The notes beneath the pieces were generated by a model. The model did no database searches. It worked only from the letters and a program-made list of their open reading frames with translations, and was not told the DNA's origin. The translations under genes and the position numbers were made by a program. From Neorhizobium huautlense (GTDB lineage Bacteria; Pseudomonadota; Alphaproteobacteria; Rhizobiales; Rhizobiaceae), in the NCBI RefSeq assembly GCF_002968575.1, contig NZ_PVBM01000004.1, positions 62,001-126,000 on the forward strand: DNA of 64,000 nucleotides. Direction: 5' to 3'. The first letter of the stretch is position 1. Each line of letters opens with the position of its first letter. This document shows, in pieces, positions 1 to 9,211 of the stretch.

Positions 1-41
1 CGTACGGCCACGACGGACCGCAAAATCTTCTCCGTATCCAT
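1..41 (-). CDS. 5' end of a gene running off the left edge
   Basis: An ATG at 41-39 opens a frame that stays open to the window edge and begins MDTEKILRSVVAV. An AGGA-type ribosome binding site lies about 8 bases upstream. Only 13 codons are visible, so neither the family nor the reality of the gene can be established. It is listed because start, binding site and open frame agree. Confidence 0.35.
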   Translation of the reverse strand, partial: MDTEKILRSVVAV

Positions 42-260
42 GATGCAAATCCTGATGAGGCGCTTACTGGCTCAAAACCCCGCAAGTTCTGCAGGATCAA
101 GCCGTATCTTGCTATTAAGGTATGAATATGAAGGGCCTGCGGCAAGGGGGTCTATCGAAGCGGCAAGACTAAACGCCTGGCTCCGAGTGCGACATGGGTT
201 CGAGGTTATGGGTCTGGCCTATCTATGCGGTTTCCGCAGTGCTGTAATACAACCTAGAAC

Positions 261-294
261 GGACACAGCTCCTCGCTCGGGAAGAGCTGTGTCC
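261..294 (-). terminator. hairpin downstream of the DUF992 gene
   Basis: A perfect 11-bp inverted repeat (GGACACAGCTC, 261-271, against 284-294) with a 12-base loop sits just past the stop of the minus-strand DUF992 gene. Only a weak T-rich stretch follows on the minus strand, so termination is probable but not certain. The rest of 42-302 shows nothing else I can support. Confidence 0.55.
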
Positions 295-302
295 AGAGAC
301 AA

Positions 303-836
303 TCAGCTCGCCGGAGTCAGTGTTACGGACGTTCCAGTTGCGGCGAGGTTGAGGCCGAGCTGGCCGGTGACGCTCACTGTCTGCAGATGGATGGAACCGG
401 AGGTCCCGCCGACGAGCAGGTTGGCGCCGACGCCTGCGCCGACAGTCGCTTCGGCCGTGGCTCCCTGATAGAGGCCGCCCAGCGACCCGTGGTGATATCC
501 GGCAGTCGGGGCGAAGACGGCCCAGATCAGGCGCGAACGGGTGGTAAAGCCGACATCGATGCCCATCTTCCGGACAACACCTGTATAGTGGTCGATCGGC
601 TCGCTGCCGATTGCCGACGTAAAGGCGCAGTCCGCTTCCTTGGCGGAACCAAGAACGTAACCGACACCGCCGCCAATCGTGCAATCGAGATAACCGATGC
701 GCACGCCGCCGCGCTGATCCGGTTCCTCATAGGTCGGAACCGGGTCACGGCGGGAAATCACGTCGGCCCCAACGGCGGCTCCCGCGCTTGTAATCACTGG
801 CAAGGCGGCAATCGCCACCACAACAAATTTCTTCAT
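303..836 (-). CDS. DUF992 family secreted protein
   Basis: A 177-residue protein with an N-terminal signal peptide (MKKFVVVAIAALP, then Ala-rich to about residue 24). The mature part is the DUF992 pattern: RIGYLDCTIGGGVGYVLGS, a second Cys in the AxCxFT segment, a YTG motif, and a Gly/Ala-rich C-terminus with ATVGAGVGAN. The two Cys could form a disulfide. The start at 836 is chosen because AAGGAG lies 7 bases upstream and the signal peptide begins there; the upstream in-frame extension looks non-coding. DUF992 proteins are small periplasmic or outer-surface proteins of rhizobia and relatives with no known function. The gene stands alone with its own hairpin. Confidence 0.85.
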   Translation of the reverse strand: MKKFVVVAIAALPVITSAGAAVGADVISRRDPVPTYEEPDQRGGVRIGYLDCTIGGGVGYVLGSAKEADCAFTSAIGSEPIDHYTGVVRKMGIDVGFTTRSRLIWAVFAPTAGYHHGSLGGLYQGATAEATVGAGVGANLLVGGTSGSIHLQTVSVTGQLGLNLAATGTSVTLTPAS

Positions 837-1015
837 CCCTGTACTCCTTATATTATCGTCGCCGCTCTTATGCCCAAGCTTCGAGCGAGCCGGCGAAGCA
901 GCGTTGGCTAACGCATGTGGCGGAAGAATGATCCCGGTGTGGCGGCGCACAATTTGTCACGAATTCGGCGTCAACGTGATGACGCAGCGGGTTCAATCGC
1001 GCGCTATTCCCGATC

Positions 1016-1426
1016 TTAGGGGTCCGTATATCCCAGAGCCCTAATCCTGATCTCGCGCTCACCCGGATCCTGAAGGAACAGGATTGCTCCTGAGGCTTTC
1101 GATTCCGCCGGGACGTAGTCGAAGGTGATATCGGCCTCTTCGACTGCCTGCCCCCCATCGATCACCTCGCCCCGCACGACGACGGCCGCCGCCGTCTGGT
1201 TGGCCCTGTTGAAGATCTCGAACTCCACTCGATGTCCACCCTCGACTGCCGCGCGGCCGGTAATGGTGACCGCAAATTCAGGGGGCAGATCCTCTTCCAT
1301 CAACGCCTCAAGGCCGATCCAGCCAATCATGGCGATAACCAGCAGCGCCGAAACCGTGCCGGTGACCCATTCTATCCAGTGGGGGTCTCCGGTTTCTCGA
1401 TGTGGTCGCGTGGATATCGTGGTCAT
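1016..1426 (-). CDS. TIGR02588 family protein, membrane-anchored
   Basis: A 136-residue protein with one N-terminal membrane segment (about residues 20-42, VTGTVSALLVIAMIGWIGL) and a soluble C-terminal domain rich in beta-strand-like sequence (VEFEIFNRANQTAAAVVVRGEV). The size, topology and position directly downstream of a TIGR02587 gene match the TIGR02588 family, which is known as a strict two-gene partner of TIGR02587. The start follows the upstream stop by 9 bases, so translation is probably coupled. Function is unknown; the soluble domain most likely faces the periplasm and may act on or with the seven-helix partner. Confidence 0.8.
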   Translation of the reverse strand: MTTISTRPHRETGDPHWIEWVTGTVSALLVIAMIGWIGLEALMEEDLPPEFAVTITGRAAVEGGHRVEFEIFNRANQTAAAVVVRGEVIDGGQAVEEADITFDYVPAESKASGAILFLQDPGEREIRIRALGYTDP

Positions 1427-1435
1427 GGCTGCTCG

Positions 1436-2335
1436 CTAAAGGATAAGCCGGGCGGCGGCGGCACCGATCGCACCTGGAAAGGCCAATACAATGGCCGACA
1501 TCAGGGCTTGCGTCGCGGCGCTGTCGTCGAGGCGGCCGAAGGTCCAGAGGACGTAAAGGCTGATCAGCATCGCCACCATATAGCCGGGCAGTGTGAAACG
1601 GATGAGAGCATGCCACCGGGGGGTGTTCTCCCCAAGCTCATGCGCACCTTTGAAGGCAACGGCGTAGACAAAGCCATGCATGATGGCAATCGATATGACG
1701 ACCGTCATGAGCGCGTGCCAGGGCGTCATCTTGAAGGAGATCAAGATGATCTCCTCAGTCGGAGCGACATTCAAGCTGAGGAACAAGGCGCCGACCGCCA
1801 TGAGAAACAGCTCTCGGCTATAGCTGGTGGACATTTCGTCCGGTACCGCGTCGCCCTCTTTACCCTTACCTTGCCGACCCTCTTCATCGCTGCTCTCATC
1901 GCTCCCCGCCTGCCCGCCGAGTTGCGACCGGCCAAGCAGCGCCCCGATGCTCGCCGGAACCGCCTGGATGGCAATCTTTCCGATGATTTCAGAAAACGGC
2001 ATGTGCGGTTCAAGGTCACCAAGGAGTGCGAGGACGAGCCCACTCATAACGATGCCGAGGCCATAGGCTATGGTCGCGTCGCGGATCGCCTCCTGCCATG
2101 TCGACGTATGTTCAAACCCGATGCGATCGGCGAGCACAATGAGAAGCGGAATGTTGACCGTTAAAAGGAGGAACAGACGGAACCCGTCGATATAAAAACC
2201 GAGCTGCCAAAGCTCCATCGTCATCAGCATCGGCATGCCGAACAGCATTGCACCGGCGGCGCCGCGGCCTAAGCCGACCAGCAAGTGGCGAGACGGGCTG
2301 ATATCGGTTGGCTGGCCCCTCGTCACGCTGCTCAA
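1436..2335 (-). CDS. TIGR02587 family integral membrane protein
   Basis: A 299-residue protein with about seven hydrophobic segments and one polar, acidic loop near residues 145-165 (SDESSDEEGRQGKGK). It matches the TIGR02587 family, known only from its two-gene operon with TIGR02588. The start is a TTG, chosen because GAGGAGG lies just upstream and no ATG fits the family N-terminus. Residues 8-60 include the conserved HLLVGLGRGAAGAMLFGMPM stretch. No catalytic residues are known. A possible EcfG-type promoter upstream (2367-2392) hints at a stress role. Confidence 0.8.
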   Translation of the reverse strand: MSSVTRGQPTDISPSRHLLVGLGRGAAGAMLFGMPMLMTMELWQLGFYIDGFRLFLLLTVNIPLLIVLADRIGFEHTSTWQEAIRDATIAYGLGIVMSGLVLALLGDLEPHMPFSEIIGKIAIQAVPASIGALLGRSQLGGQAGSDESSDEEGRQGKGKEGDAVPDEMSTSYSRELFLMAVGALFLSLNVAPTEEIILISFKMTPWHALMTVVISIAIMHGFVYAVAFKGAHELGENTPRWHALIRFTLPGYMVAMLISLYVLWTFGRLDDSAATQALMSAIVLAFPGAIGAAAARLIL

Positions 2336-2366
2336 GATCCTCCTCCTCAGTCAGACAGGCGGACCT

Positions 2367-2392
2367 AAACACATGGAGTGAAAAAATGTTCC
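2367..2392 (-). promoter_or_regulatory. candidate EcfG-type (general stress) promoter
   Basis: On the minus strand GGAAC (2392-2388) is followed after 16 bases by TGTT (2371-2368). This is close to the alphaproteobacterial EcfG/RpoE2 consensus GGAAC-N16/17-CGTT, with one mismatch in the -10 box. It predicts a transcript start about 25 bases before the TTG start of the TIGR02587 gene. Confidence 0.45.
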
Positions 2393-2449
2393 GGGAGCCG
2401 ATCAGGAAGACGAGAAAGCGTTACGTTCGATCAGTTCGTATCTGCCGGT

Positions 2450-3223
2450 TTACCGGTCGAAGAGGTCTTGCCACTGTTTTTCACCAATAAGACAATCGGT
2501 GCTGGGCACGCCGGCGGCTTTCTGTACGGTTGCGGGAGGTGTGATTTCGCTGATCTCCGTCACAAGCTTGCGACGCACGGCAACGGCAAAATCCTCGATC
2601 TTGTGGACCGGCAGCACGAAGGAGCCGGGTCCACCGATGACGCAATCCGCATAATATTTGTCGAGGCCGCCCGGTGCGCCGGAAGGGCGCAGCATAAGCG
2701 CCAGCCCATTGATGACAATGCCCGCCTCCATCGCCTTGTCACGGGCGGGAACGACCGGATTGCCGGAATTGTTCGGACCATCGCCGGAAATATCGATCAC
2801 CTGACGCATGCCGCGATAGGAATTCGCAACGATCATCGTCGCGCCCTGGGCAATTGCCGCGGATATCGACGTTCGTCGTTGTGTATTGATCGGTCTCGCT
2901 TCAAGCAGGTTCGCGAAATCGATCGCATCCTGCGCCGTCTCGATAACCTGCCACCCTATGACGGAATTCGGCACCACATCGCCGGCCCACTCGAAATAGC
3001 TGATCGCGATCTTGCCGAGCAGCCCCGTTTCCACCGCCTCGATGAACTCTCTGTGCTTGAGGGCCTCGACATAACCCTCCCGCTGAATGCGCACTTCTTC
3101 GTAATCCATGGAGCGGGACGTATCGACGGCAAGCACCAGCTCCACGTCGACCTCCCCACCCCCGGCCTGTGCCATGACCGGCGTGGCGGAGAGACTTATC
3201 AGCATCGCGAGTGTGGTAAGCAT
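2450..3223 (-). CDS. DUF1194 (von Willebrand A-like) secreted protein
   Basis: A 257-residue protein with a signal peptide (MLTTLAMLISLSATPVMAQA) followed by a VWA-like domain. The metal-ion-dependent adhesion site is visible: DTSRS near residues 34-38, plus the downstream DISGDGPNN segment that supplies further ligands. DUF1194 proteins are common in rhizobia and have no assigned function; the fold suggests divalent-cation-dependent protein binding in the periplasm. The ATG at 3223 is preferred because it starts the signal peptide; a GTG at 3238 and longer starts remain possible because the ribosome binding site is weak. Confidence 0.85.
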   Translation of the reverse strand: MLTTLAMLISLSATPVMAQAGGGEVDVELVLAVDTSRSMDYEEVRIQREGYVEALKHREFIEAVETGLLGKIAISYFEWAGDVVPNSVIGWQVIETAQDAIDFANLLEARPINTQRRTSISAAIAQGATMIVANSYRGMRQVIDISGDGPNNSGNPVVPARDKAMEAGIVINGLALMLRPSGAPGGLDKYYADCVIGGPGSFVLPVHKIEDFAVAVRRKLVTEISEITPPATVQKAAGVPSTDCLIGEKQWQDLFDR

Positions 3224-3305
3224 CGGCAATCCCGTCACTGCGTTTGAAGTCGCAAAACTGTAACACAGCCGCGTCAGCGGGCGACTCCCGGTATTCTCGA
3301 TCCCT

Positions 3306-4187
3306 TCAACTTTCGGTGATGGTGGAGCCCTCTTGCCTCTCCTCGGCAACAAGTTTTGCAAGGGTTGCGATGAGACGGCGATGCTGATGGGAATGACGCG
3401 AGCGAACATTGGTGGCAGCGTAGGCCGTTTGGGCGATCACAGGCGCATCGGAGACGATTTGCGCAACCTCTTTCTTCACCAGGTCTTCGGCAGTCGCACG
3501 CGTGACATAGGCGGCACCGCCCAACGTCGTGATAAGTTCGGCGACCATGAGGTTGCGACCGGTCGAAAGGGGTGAGGCGGAAAACTGCGGCAATGCCAAT
3601 CTGTGCGCGCGGTCGAAGGCTGGTGAATAGTTGGCGTATATATAATCCTGCTGCCTTATGTTGCTGAGTGTTGTCGCTTGCGTGCTCACGAGAATATATG
3701 AGATCTCTCCAAGCCGTTCATAATGCAGGTCCGGCAGGTGATGGGGCGTATAGAGAACGGCGAGATCGAGATCGCCTGCGCCAAGATCACGATTCATCTG
3801 ATTGGAATAATCCGCCTCCAGATAGATCGACATGCCCTGCAATTCTTCACGCACCGCCTTCAAAAAACGTCCGGCAAACATCTCCGCGACGTCATGTTGA
3901 ATGCCAATCCGCATTGCCCGCTCGTAGGCGCCGGCGGCCTCGACCGCGCGTGCTGCCTCATGCCATTGCTGTTGCAACGCCTTGGCATGGTCGAGCAGAC
4001 GCATCCCGGCCACCGTCGGCACCGTACCGCCCTTCCCCCGAACGAAAAGCTTCCGGCGAAACATTGCCTCCAGCGCATTCACGCGGTGCGAAACCGTCGA
4101 CTGGGTGATGTTGAGGCGCTCGGCGGTGCGATTGAAGCTCCGCGTCTCCATGAGGTCCAGGAAGGTCTCGATCAACTCGAACTGCAT
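3306..4187 (-). CDS. LysR-family transcriptional regulator
   Basis: A 293-residue LysR regulator. The N-terminal winged helix-turn-helix is clear (residues about 2-60: ETFLDLMETRSFNRTAERLNITQSTVSHRV), followed by a periplasmic-binding-like effector domain. It is divergent from the flavoprotein/Rieske operon starting at 4291, so it probably controls that operon and itself through the 104-bp gap, where a perfect dyad lies at 4201-4215. The ATG at 4187 is preferred over a TTG at 4196 because of the GGGGA upstream. The ligand is unknown; a methylated amine or one of its demethylation products is an inference from context. Confidence 0.92.
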   Translation of the reverse strand: MQFELIETFLDLMETRSFNRTAERLNITQSTVSHRVNALEAMFRRKLFVRGKGGTVPTVAGMRLLDHAKALQQQWHEAARAVEAAGAYERAMRIGIQHDVAEMFAGRFLKAVREELQGMSIYLEADYSNQMNRDLGAGDLDLAVLYTPHHLPDLHYERLGEISYILVSTQATTLSNIRQQDYIYANYSPAFDRAHRLALPQFSASPLSTGRNLMVAELITTLGGAAYVTRATAEDLVKKEVAQIVSDAPVIAQTAYAATNVRSRHSHQHRRLIATLAKLVAEERQEGSTITES

Positions 4188-4200
4188 GGTCCCCAATCTA

Positions 4201-4215
4201 ATCGAAATCTTCGAT
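4201..4215. promoter_or_regulatory. candidate LysR operator
   Basis: A perfect inverted repeat, ATCGAA-atc-TTCGAT, lies in the gap between the divergent LysR gene and the flavoprotein operon. It contains the T-N11-A pattern (4202 to 4214) typical of LysR sites. It lies 14 bases upstream of the lysR start, where autorepression would be expected. Confidence 0.45.
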
Positions 4216-4290
4216 CAATAAAGCCCGAACTTCCAACTTGATGCCGGTCAATTCAGCTGCAAATCTCGCTGTGAAATCAGGGGAAGAGCA

Positions 4291-6741
4291 ATGGCGGAAC
4301 TGCCGGAACGGGCGCGCGTGGTGATCATCGGCGGCGGAGCGGTGGGCGCATCGTCGCTCTATCATCTCGCCAAGGCCGGCTGGACGGATTGTGTGCTGAT
4401 CGAGAAGAACGAGCTGACCGCCGGCTCCACCTGGCATGCGGCGGGCAATGTTCCGACGTTTTCGTCCTCCTGGTCCATCATGAACATGCAGCGTTATTCC
4501 GCCTCGCTCTACCGCGAGCTGGGAGCGCTCGTCGATTACCCGATGAACTACCACGTTACCGGCTCGATCCGGCTCGGGCACAGCAACGAGCGGCTGCGCG
4601 AGTTCAAGCGCGTCGTCGGCATGGGCCGTTACCAGGGCATGGACCTCGACATCCTCTCACCTGACGAGATGCGCTCGAAATACCCTTTCCTCGAAACCCA
4701 CGAGCTGACCGGCGCGCTCTACGACCCCTATGACGGCGATATCGACCCGGCGCAGCTGACCCAGGCGCTGGCGAAGGGTGCCCGCGACATGGGCGCCAGG
4801 GTGATCCGCTTCTGTCCCGTCACGGCAGCGCGCCGGGAGAAGGGCGAGTGGGTCCTGACCACGCCGAAGGGCGAGATTGCCTGCGAATACGTCGTCAACG
4901 CGGCCGGTTATTATGCGCGCGAAGTGGGAAAACTCTTCGGCCGCGACGTGCCGATGATGGTGATGAGCCACCAATATATTCTGTTCGACGAAATCCCGGA
5001 GCTTGCCGTCTGGTCGAAGGAGGCCGGCCACAAGCTGCCGCTCTTGCGCGATGTCGACAGCTCCTACTATCTCCGGCAGGAGAAGACCGGCATGAATCTC
5101 GGTCCCTACGAGCGGAACTGCAAGGCGCATTGGGCCACTCCTGACGATCCGATGCCGGAGGATTTTTCCTTCCAGCTTTTCCCCGACGATCTCGACCGGC
5201 TGGAATGGTATCTGAACGATGCCGTTTCCCGCGTGCCGATCCTCGGCACCGCCGGCCTGTCGCGCATCATCAACGGGCCGATCCCCTATGCGCCGGACGG
5301 CAACCCGCTGATCGGGCCGATGCCCGGCGTGCCGAATGCATTCGAGGCCTGCGTCTTCACCTTCGGCATCTGCCAGGCGGGCGGCGCCGGCAAGGTTCTG
5401 GCCGAATGGGTGACGGAAGGCGAAACAGAATGGGACATGTGGAGCTGCGACCCGCGCCGCTACACGGGCTTCGCCTCCGATCCGGATTATTGCGTCGCCA
5501 AGGGAATGGAAATCTACGGCCATGAATACGCCATGCATTTCCCGAAGCACTACTGGCCAGCCGGCCGCGGCCAGAAACTCTCTCCGATCCATGATCGCAT
5601 TACCGCGCTCGGCGCCCAGTTCAAGCCCTATAACGGCTGGGAACGTGCCATGTGGTATGCGAAACCGGGCGACGACACATCCGAAGAAGCGACGCAGACC
5701 TGGAACCGAGAAGGGCCGTGGAGCCCGCGCATGGAGGAAGAATGTCTCGCGGTCCGCGATGCTGCCGGCATCCTCGACCTGCCCGGCTTTTCCCGCTACC
5801 GGGTCGAGGGACCGGGTGCCACCGAATGGCTCTCCTCGCTGATCACCGGCAAGGTGCCGAAACCTGGCCGCATCGGGCTTGCCTATTTTGCCGACGACAG
5901 GGGCCGTATCGTCACGGAAATGTCGGTGATGGCGATCGAGGAGGACTCCTTCTTCCTCATCACCGCCGCGACCGCGCAATGGCACGATCTCGACTGGCTG
6001 AAAAAGCACCTGCCAACCGATGCGGGCTTCGCCATCGAGGACGTCACGGAGCCGTTTTCCTGCCAGATCCTCTCCGGTCCGAAGAGCCGCGATATTCTTG
6101 CCGAACTCTGCGATGCCGATCTTTCGGCGGGTTGGCTCACCCACCAGCCAACAAAGATCGCCGGCCACTCCTGCCATCTGCTGCGCGTCTCCTTTGCCGG
6201 CGAACTCGGCTGGGAAATCCACACGAAGGTGGAGAATACCGCGCCCGTTTTTGACACCGTCTGGGCGGCAGGGCAGAAACACGGCTTGAAGCCTTTCGGC
6301 ATGGAGGCTCTCGATTGTCTCAGGATCGAGAAAGGCTACCGCGCCTGGAAGGGCGACCTTTCGACCGATTACACCATATTGCAGGGCGGGCTCGAACGCT
6401 TTGTCGATTGGTCGAAGCCGGATTTCAAGGGTAAGGCCGCACTTGCTGCGGAGAAACAGCAGGGTGTGAGGAAGCGTTTTGTCACCCTCGTCGTCGAGGC
6501 CGGCGATTGCGATGCGCCTTATATGTCCACCCTCTGGCATGGCGGACAGGTCGTTGGCGAAACGACCTCCGGAAACTGGGGCTACCGCGTCGGTAAATCC
6601 ATCGCGCTCGGCATGCTGCGCGCCGACCTTGCCGAACCCGGGACCGAACTCGAAGTCGAAATCTTCGGCGACCGTTTCAAGGCAGTCGTGCAAGCGGAAC
6701 AGGCGCTCTGGGACCCGGCGAATGAGAGGATCCGCGCATGA
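4291..6741 (+). CDS. dimethylglycine/sarcosine dehydrogenase-like flavoprotein, first copy
   Basis: An 816-residue two-part enzyme. Residues about 10-365 are a DAO-type FAD domain with the dinucleotide motif [10 protein letters not shown] and the TWHAAG segment whose His49 matches the residue that binds FAD covalently in mammalian dimethylglycine and sarcosine dehydrogenases. A short FAO_M-like linker follows, and residues about 430-810 are GcvT-like, expected to bind tetrahydrofolate and capture the methyl group as methylene-THF. Likely reaction: oxidative N-demethylation of a secondary or tertiary methylamine such as dimethylglycine. The stop overlaps the next start by ATGA. Exact substrate not determinable here. 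Confidence 0.88.
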   Translation: MAELPERARVVIIGGGAVGASSLYHLAKAGWTDCVLIEKNELTAGSTWHAAGNVPTFSSSWSIMNMQRYSASLYRELGALVDYPMNYHVTGSIRLGHSNERLREFKRVVGMGRYQGMDLDILSPDEMRSKYPFLETHELTGALYDPYDGDIDPAQLTQALAKGARDMGARVIRFCPVTAARREKGEWVLTTPKGEIACEYVVNAAGYYAREVGKLFGRDVPMMVMSHQYILFDEIPELAVWSKEAGHKLPLLRDVDSSYYLRQEKTGMNLGPYERNCKAHWATPDDPMPEDFSFQLFPDDLDRLEWYLNDAVSRVPILGTAGLSRIINGPIPYAPDGNPLIGPMPGVPNAFEACVFTFGICQAGGAGKVLAEWVTEGETEWDMWSCDPRRYTGFASDPDYCVAKGMEIYGHEYAMHFPKHYWPAGRGQKLSPIHDRITALGAQFKPYNGWERAMWYAKPGDDTSEEATQTWNREGPWSPRMEEECLAVRDAAGILDLPGFSRYRVEGPGATEWLSSLITGKVPKPGRIGLAYFADDRGRIVTEMSVMAIEEDSFFLITAATAQWHDLDWLKKHLPTDAGFAIEDVTEPFSCQILSGPKSRDILAELCDADLSAGWLTHQPTKIAGHSCHLLRVSFAGELGWEIHTKVENTAPVFDTVWAAGQKHGLKPFGMEALDCLRIEKGYRAWKGDLSTDYTILQGGLERFVDWSKPDFKGKAALAAEKQQGVRKRFVTLVVEAGDCDAPYMSTLWHGGQVVGETTSGNWGYRVGKSIALGMLRADLAEPGTELEVEIFGDRFKAVVQAEQALWDPANERIRA

Positions 6742-9188
6742 AGACGATCCCCTCGAAAGCCCGGGCGGTCATCATCGGCGGCGGCGTCTCCGGCTGTTCG
6801 GTCGCCTATCACCTTGCCAAGCTCGGCTGGACGGATGTCGTACTGCTCGAACGCAAGCAGCTCACTTCCGGCACGACCTGGCATGCGGCCGGCCTGATCG
6901 GCCAGTTGCGGGCCAGCCAGAACATGACGCGGCTCGCCAAATATTCCCGCGATCTCTACGTGCAGCTCGAAACCGAGACCGGCATAGCCACCGGCATGAA
7001 GCAGAACGGCTCGATGACCGTTGCGCTGACCGAAGAGCGGAAGGAAGAGATCTACCGTCAGGCCTCGCTCGCCCGCGCCTTCAACATCGACGTTCGCGAG
7101 ATTTCGCCGGAAGAGGCGAAAGCGATGTATCCGCATCTCAACATCGGCGACGTGAAGGCGGCAGTCCACCTGCCACTCGACGGCCAATGCGATCCGGCCA
7201 ATATCGCCATGGCCTTGGCGAAAGGCGCCAGGCAGAACGGCGCGACCATCATCGAGAGCATCAAGGTCACCGAAGTACTGACCAAGGATGGTCGCGTCAC
7301 CGGCGTCGCCTGCGAGAAGGCCGGCGAGCGGTACCTCATCGAGACGGAAAACGTCGTAAACTGCGCCGGCATGTGGGGCCGTGATCTGGCGGCGCAGTCG
7401 GGTATCGCCGTGCCGCTGCATGCCTGCGAACACTTTTATATCGTCACCGAACCGATTGCAGGGCTGACCCAACTTCCCGTGCTTCGGGTGCCGGACGAAT
7501 GCACCTATTACAAGGAGGATGCCGGCAAGATGCTCGTTGGCGCCTTTGAACCGGTGGCAAAGCCCTGGCCGCCGGCCGGCGAGAAAATCCGGGAGGATTT
7601 CTGCTTCGACCAGTTGCCGGAGGATTTCGACCACTTCCAGCCGATCCTTGAAATGGCGATCAACCGCATGCCGATACTGGAAACTGCCGGCATTCACACC
7701 TTCTTCAACGGTCCGGAAAGTTTCACCCCCGACGACCGTTATTATCTCGGCGAGGCGCCGGAACTCAAAGGTTATTGGGTGGCGGCCGGCTACAATTCGA
7801 TCGGCATCGTCTCCTCCGGCGGTGCCGGCATGGCGCTTGCCCAGTGGATGAACGACGGCGAGCCGCCTTTCGATCTCTGGGAGGTGGATATCCGCCGCGC
7901 CCAGCCCTTCCAGAAGAACCGGCTCTATCTCAAGAACCGCGTCACCGAAACGCTCGGCCTGCTTTATGCCGACCATTTCCCCTATCGCCAGATGGCGACC
8001 GCCCGAGGCGTGCGCCGTTCGCCGATCCACGAGCACCTCAAAGCACGCGGTGCGGTGTTCGGCGAAGTGGCCGGCTGGGAACGCGCCAACTGGTTTGCGA
8101 GACCGGATCAGCAACGCGAATACCGCTATAGCTGGCAGCGGCAGAACTGGTTCGACAATCAGCGCGAGGAGCATCTGGCGGTCAGGACCGGCGTCGGGCT
8201 GTTCGACATGACATCGTTCGGGAAAATCCGTGTCGAGGGCCGCGATGCGATGGCTTTCCTCAACCGCGTCTGCGCCAACCAGATCGACGTGTCGGCCGGC
8301 CGCATCGTCTATACCCAGATGCTGAACCGCAAGGGGGGCATCGAAAGCGACCTCACAGTCACGCGGCTTTCCGAAACCGCCTTCCTGGTCGTCGTGCCGG
8401 GCGCCACGCTGCAGCGCGACCTCGCCTGGCTGCGGAAAAACGTCGGCGAGGAATTCGCCGTCATTACCGACGTCACCGCCGCCGAAAGCGTGCTCTGCGT
8501 CATGGGTCCGACATCACGTGAACTGCTCCAGAAGATCAGCCCAAACGACTTTTCCAATACGGCGCATCCCTTCGGCACGGCCCGCGAGATTGAGATCGGC
8601 ATGGGTCTCGCCCGCGCCCATCGCGTCACCTATGTCGGCGAACTCGGTTGGGAGCTTTATATCTCGACCGACCAGACGGCGCATGTCTTCGAGGTGCTAG
8701 AACAGTCGGGCGCGGATATCGGCCTCAAACTCTGTGGCATCCACACGCTGGATTCGTGCCGCATCGAAAAAGCTTTCCGCCATTTCGGCCATGACATCAC
8801 CGATGAGGATCACGTGCTGGAAGCCGGCCTCGGTTTTGCGGTGAAGACGGACAAGGGGGATTTCATAGGCCGCGATGCCGTGCTGCGCAAACAGGATTCC
8901 GGCCTCGACCGCCGGCTGGTGCAGTTCCGGCTGACCGATCCCGACCCGCTGCTCTTCCATAACGAGGCGGTTGTGCGCGACGGCAGGATCGTCGGGACGA
9001 TCACGTCGGGCAATTACGGCCACTTCCTCGGCGGCGCGATCGGCCTGGGTTACGTGCCCTGCAGGGGCGAGAGCGCGGCGGATATGCTGGGGTCGAGCTA
9101 CGAGATCGAGATTGCCGGCAAGAGGGTGAAGGCGGAAGCGTCGTTGGCGCCGATGTATGACCCGAAGGCCGAGCGGGTGCGGATATAA
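6738..9188 (+). CDS. dimethylglycine/sarcosine dehydrogenase-like flavoprotein, second copy
   Basis: An 816-residue paralogue of the preceding gene with the same DAO-FAO_M-GcvT-GcvT_C layout. Visible motifs are [10 protein letters not shown] at residues 11-20, TTWHAAG with His49 for covalent FAD, and a GcvT part near residues 430-800 ([18 protein letters not shown]). Its FAD domain is closer to textbook sarcosine dehydrogenase ([20 protein letters not shown]) than the first copy, which differs at exactly this active-site stretch. The two enzymes probably take successive substrates, for example dimethylglycine then sarcosine; which does which is an inference. Coupled by ATGA to the upstream gene. 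Confidence 0.88.
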   Translation: MKTIPSKARAVIIGGGVSGCSVAYHLAKLGWTDVVLLERKQLTSGTTWHAAGLIGQLRASQNMTRLAKYSRDLYVQLETETGIATGMKQNGSMTVALTEERKEEIYRQASLARAFNIDVREISPEEAKAMYPHLNIGDVKAAVHLPLDGQCDPANIAMALAKGARQNGATIIESIKVTEVLTKDGRVTGVACEKAGERYLIETENVVNCAGMWGRDLAAQSGIAVPLHACEHFYIVTEPIAGLTQLPVLRVPDECTYYKEDAGKMLVGAFEPVAKPWPPAGEKIREDFCFDQLPEDFDHFQPILEMAINRMPILETAGIHTFFNGPESFTPDDRYYLGEAPELKGYWVAAGYNSIGIVSSGGAGMALAQWMNDGEPPFDLWEVDIRRAQPFQKNRLYLKNRVTETLGLLYADHFPYRQMATARGVRRSPIHEHLKARGAVFGEVAGWERANWFARPDQQREYRYSWQRQNWFDNQREEHLAVRTGVGLFDMTSFGKIRVEGRDAMAFLNRVCANQIDVSAGRIVYTQMLNRKGGIESDLTVTRLSETAFLVVVPGATLQRDLAWLRKNVGEEFAVITDVTAAESVLCVMGPTSRELLQKISPNDFSNTAHPFGTAREIEIGMGLARAHRVTYVGELGWELYISTDQTAHVFEVLEQSGADIGLKLCGIHTLDSCRIEKAFRHFGHDITDEDHVLEAGLGFAVKTDKGDFIGRDAVLRKQDSGLDRRLVQFRLTDPDPLLFHNEAVVRDGRIVGTITSGNYGHFLGGAIGLGYVPCRGESAADMLGSSYEIEIAGKRVKAEASLAPMYDPKAERVRI

Positions 9189-9211
9189 CCGCAATTTTCA
9201 AGGAGACGACA

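Noticed and set aside
40..468. A 142-codon open frame on the plus strand at the left end
   Set aside because: It crosses the hairpin at 261-294 and runs antisense into the DUF992 gene; its sequence resembles no protein family.
4657..6693. A 678-codon open frame antisense to the first flavoprotein
   Set aside because: High-GC codon use leaves antisense frames open; the plus-strand protein has complete domains and catalytic motifs.
6582..8174. A 530-codon frame antisense to the second flavoprotein
   Set aside because: Shadow of a clearly coding strand, no motifs, and it spans the junction of two real genes.
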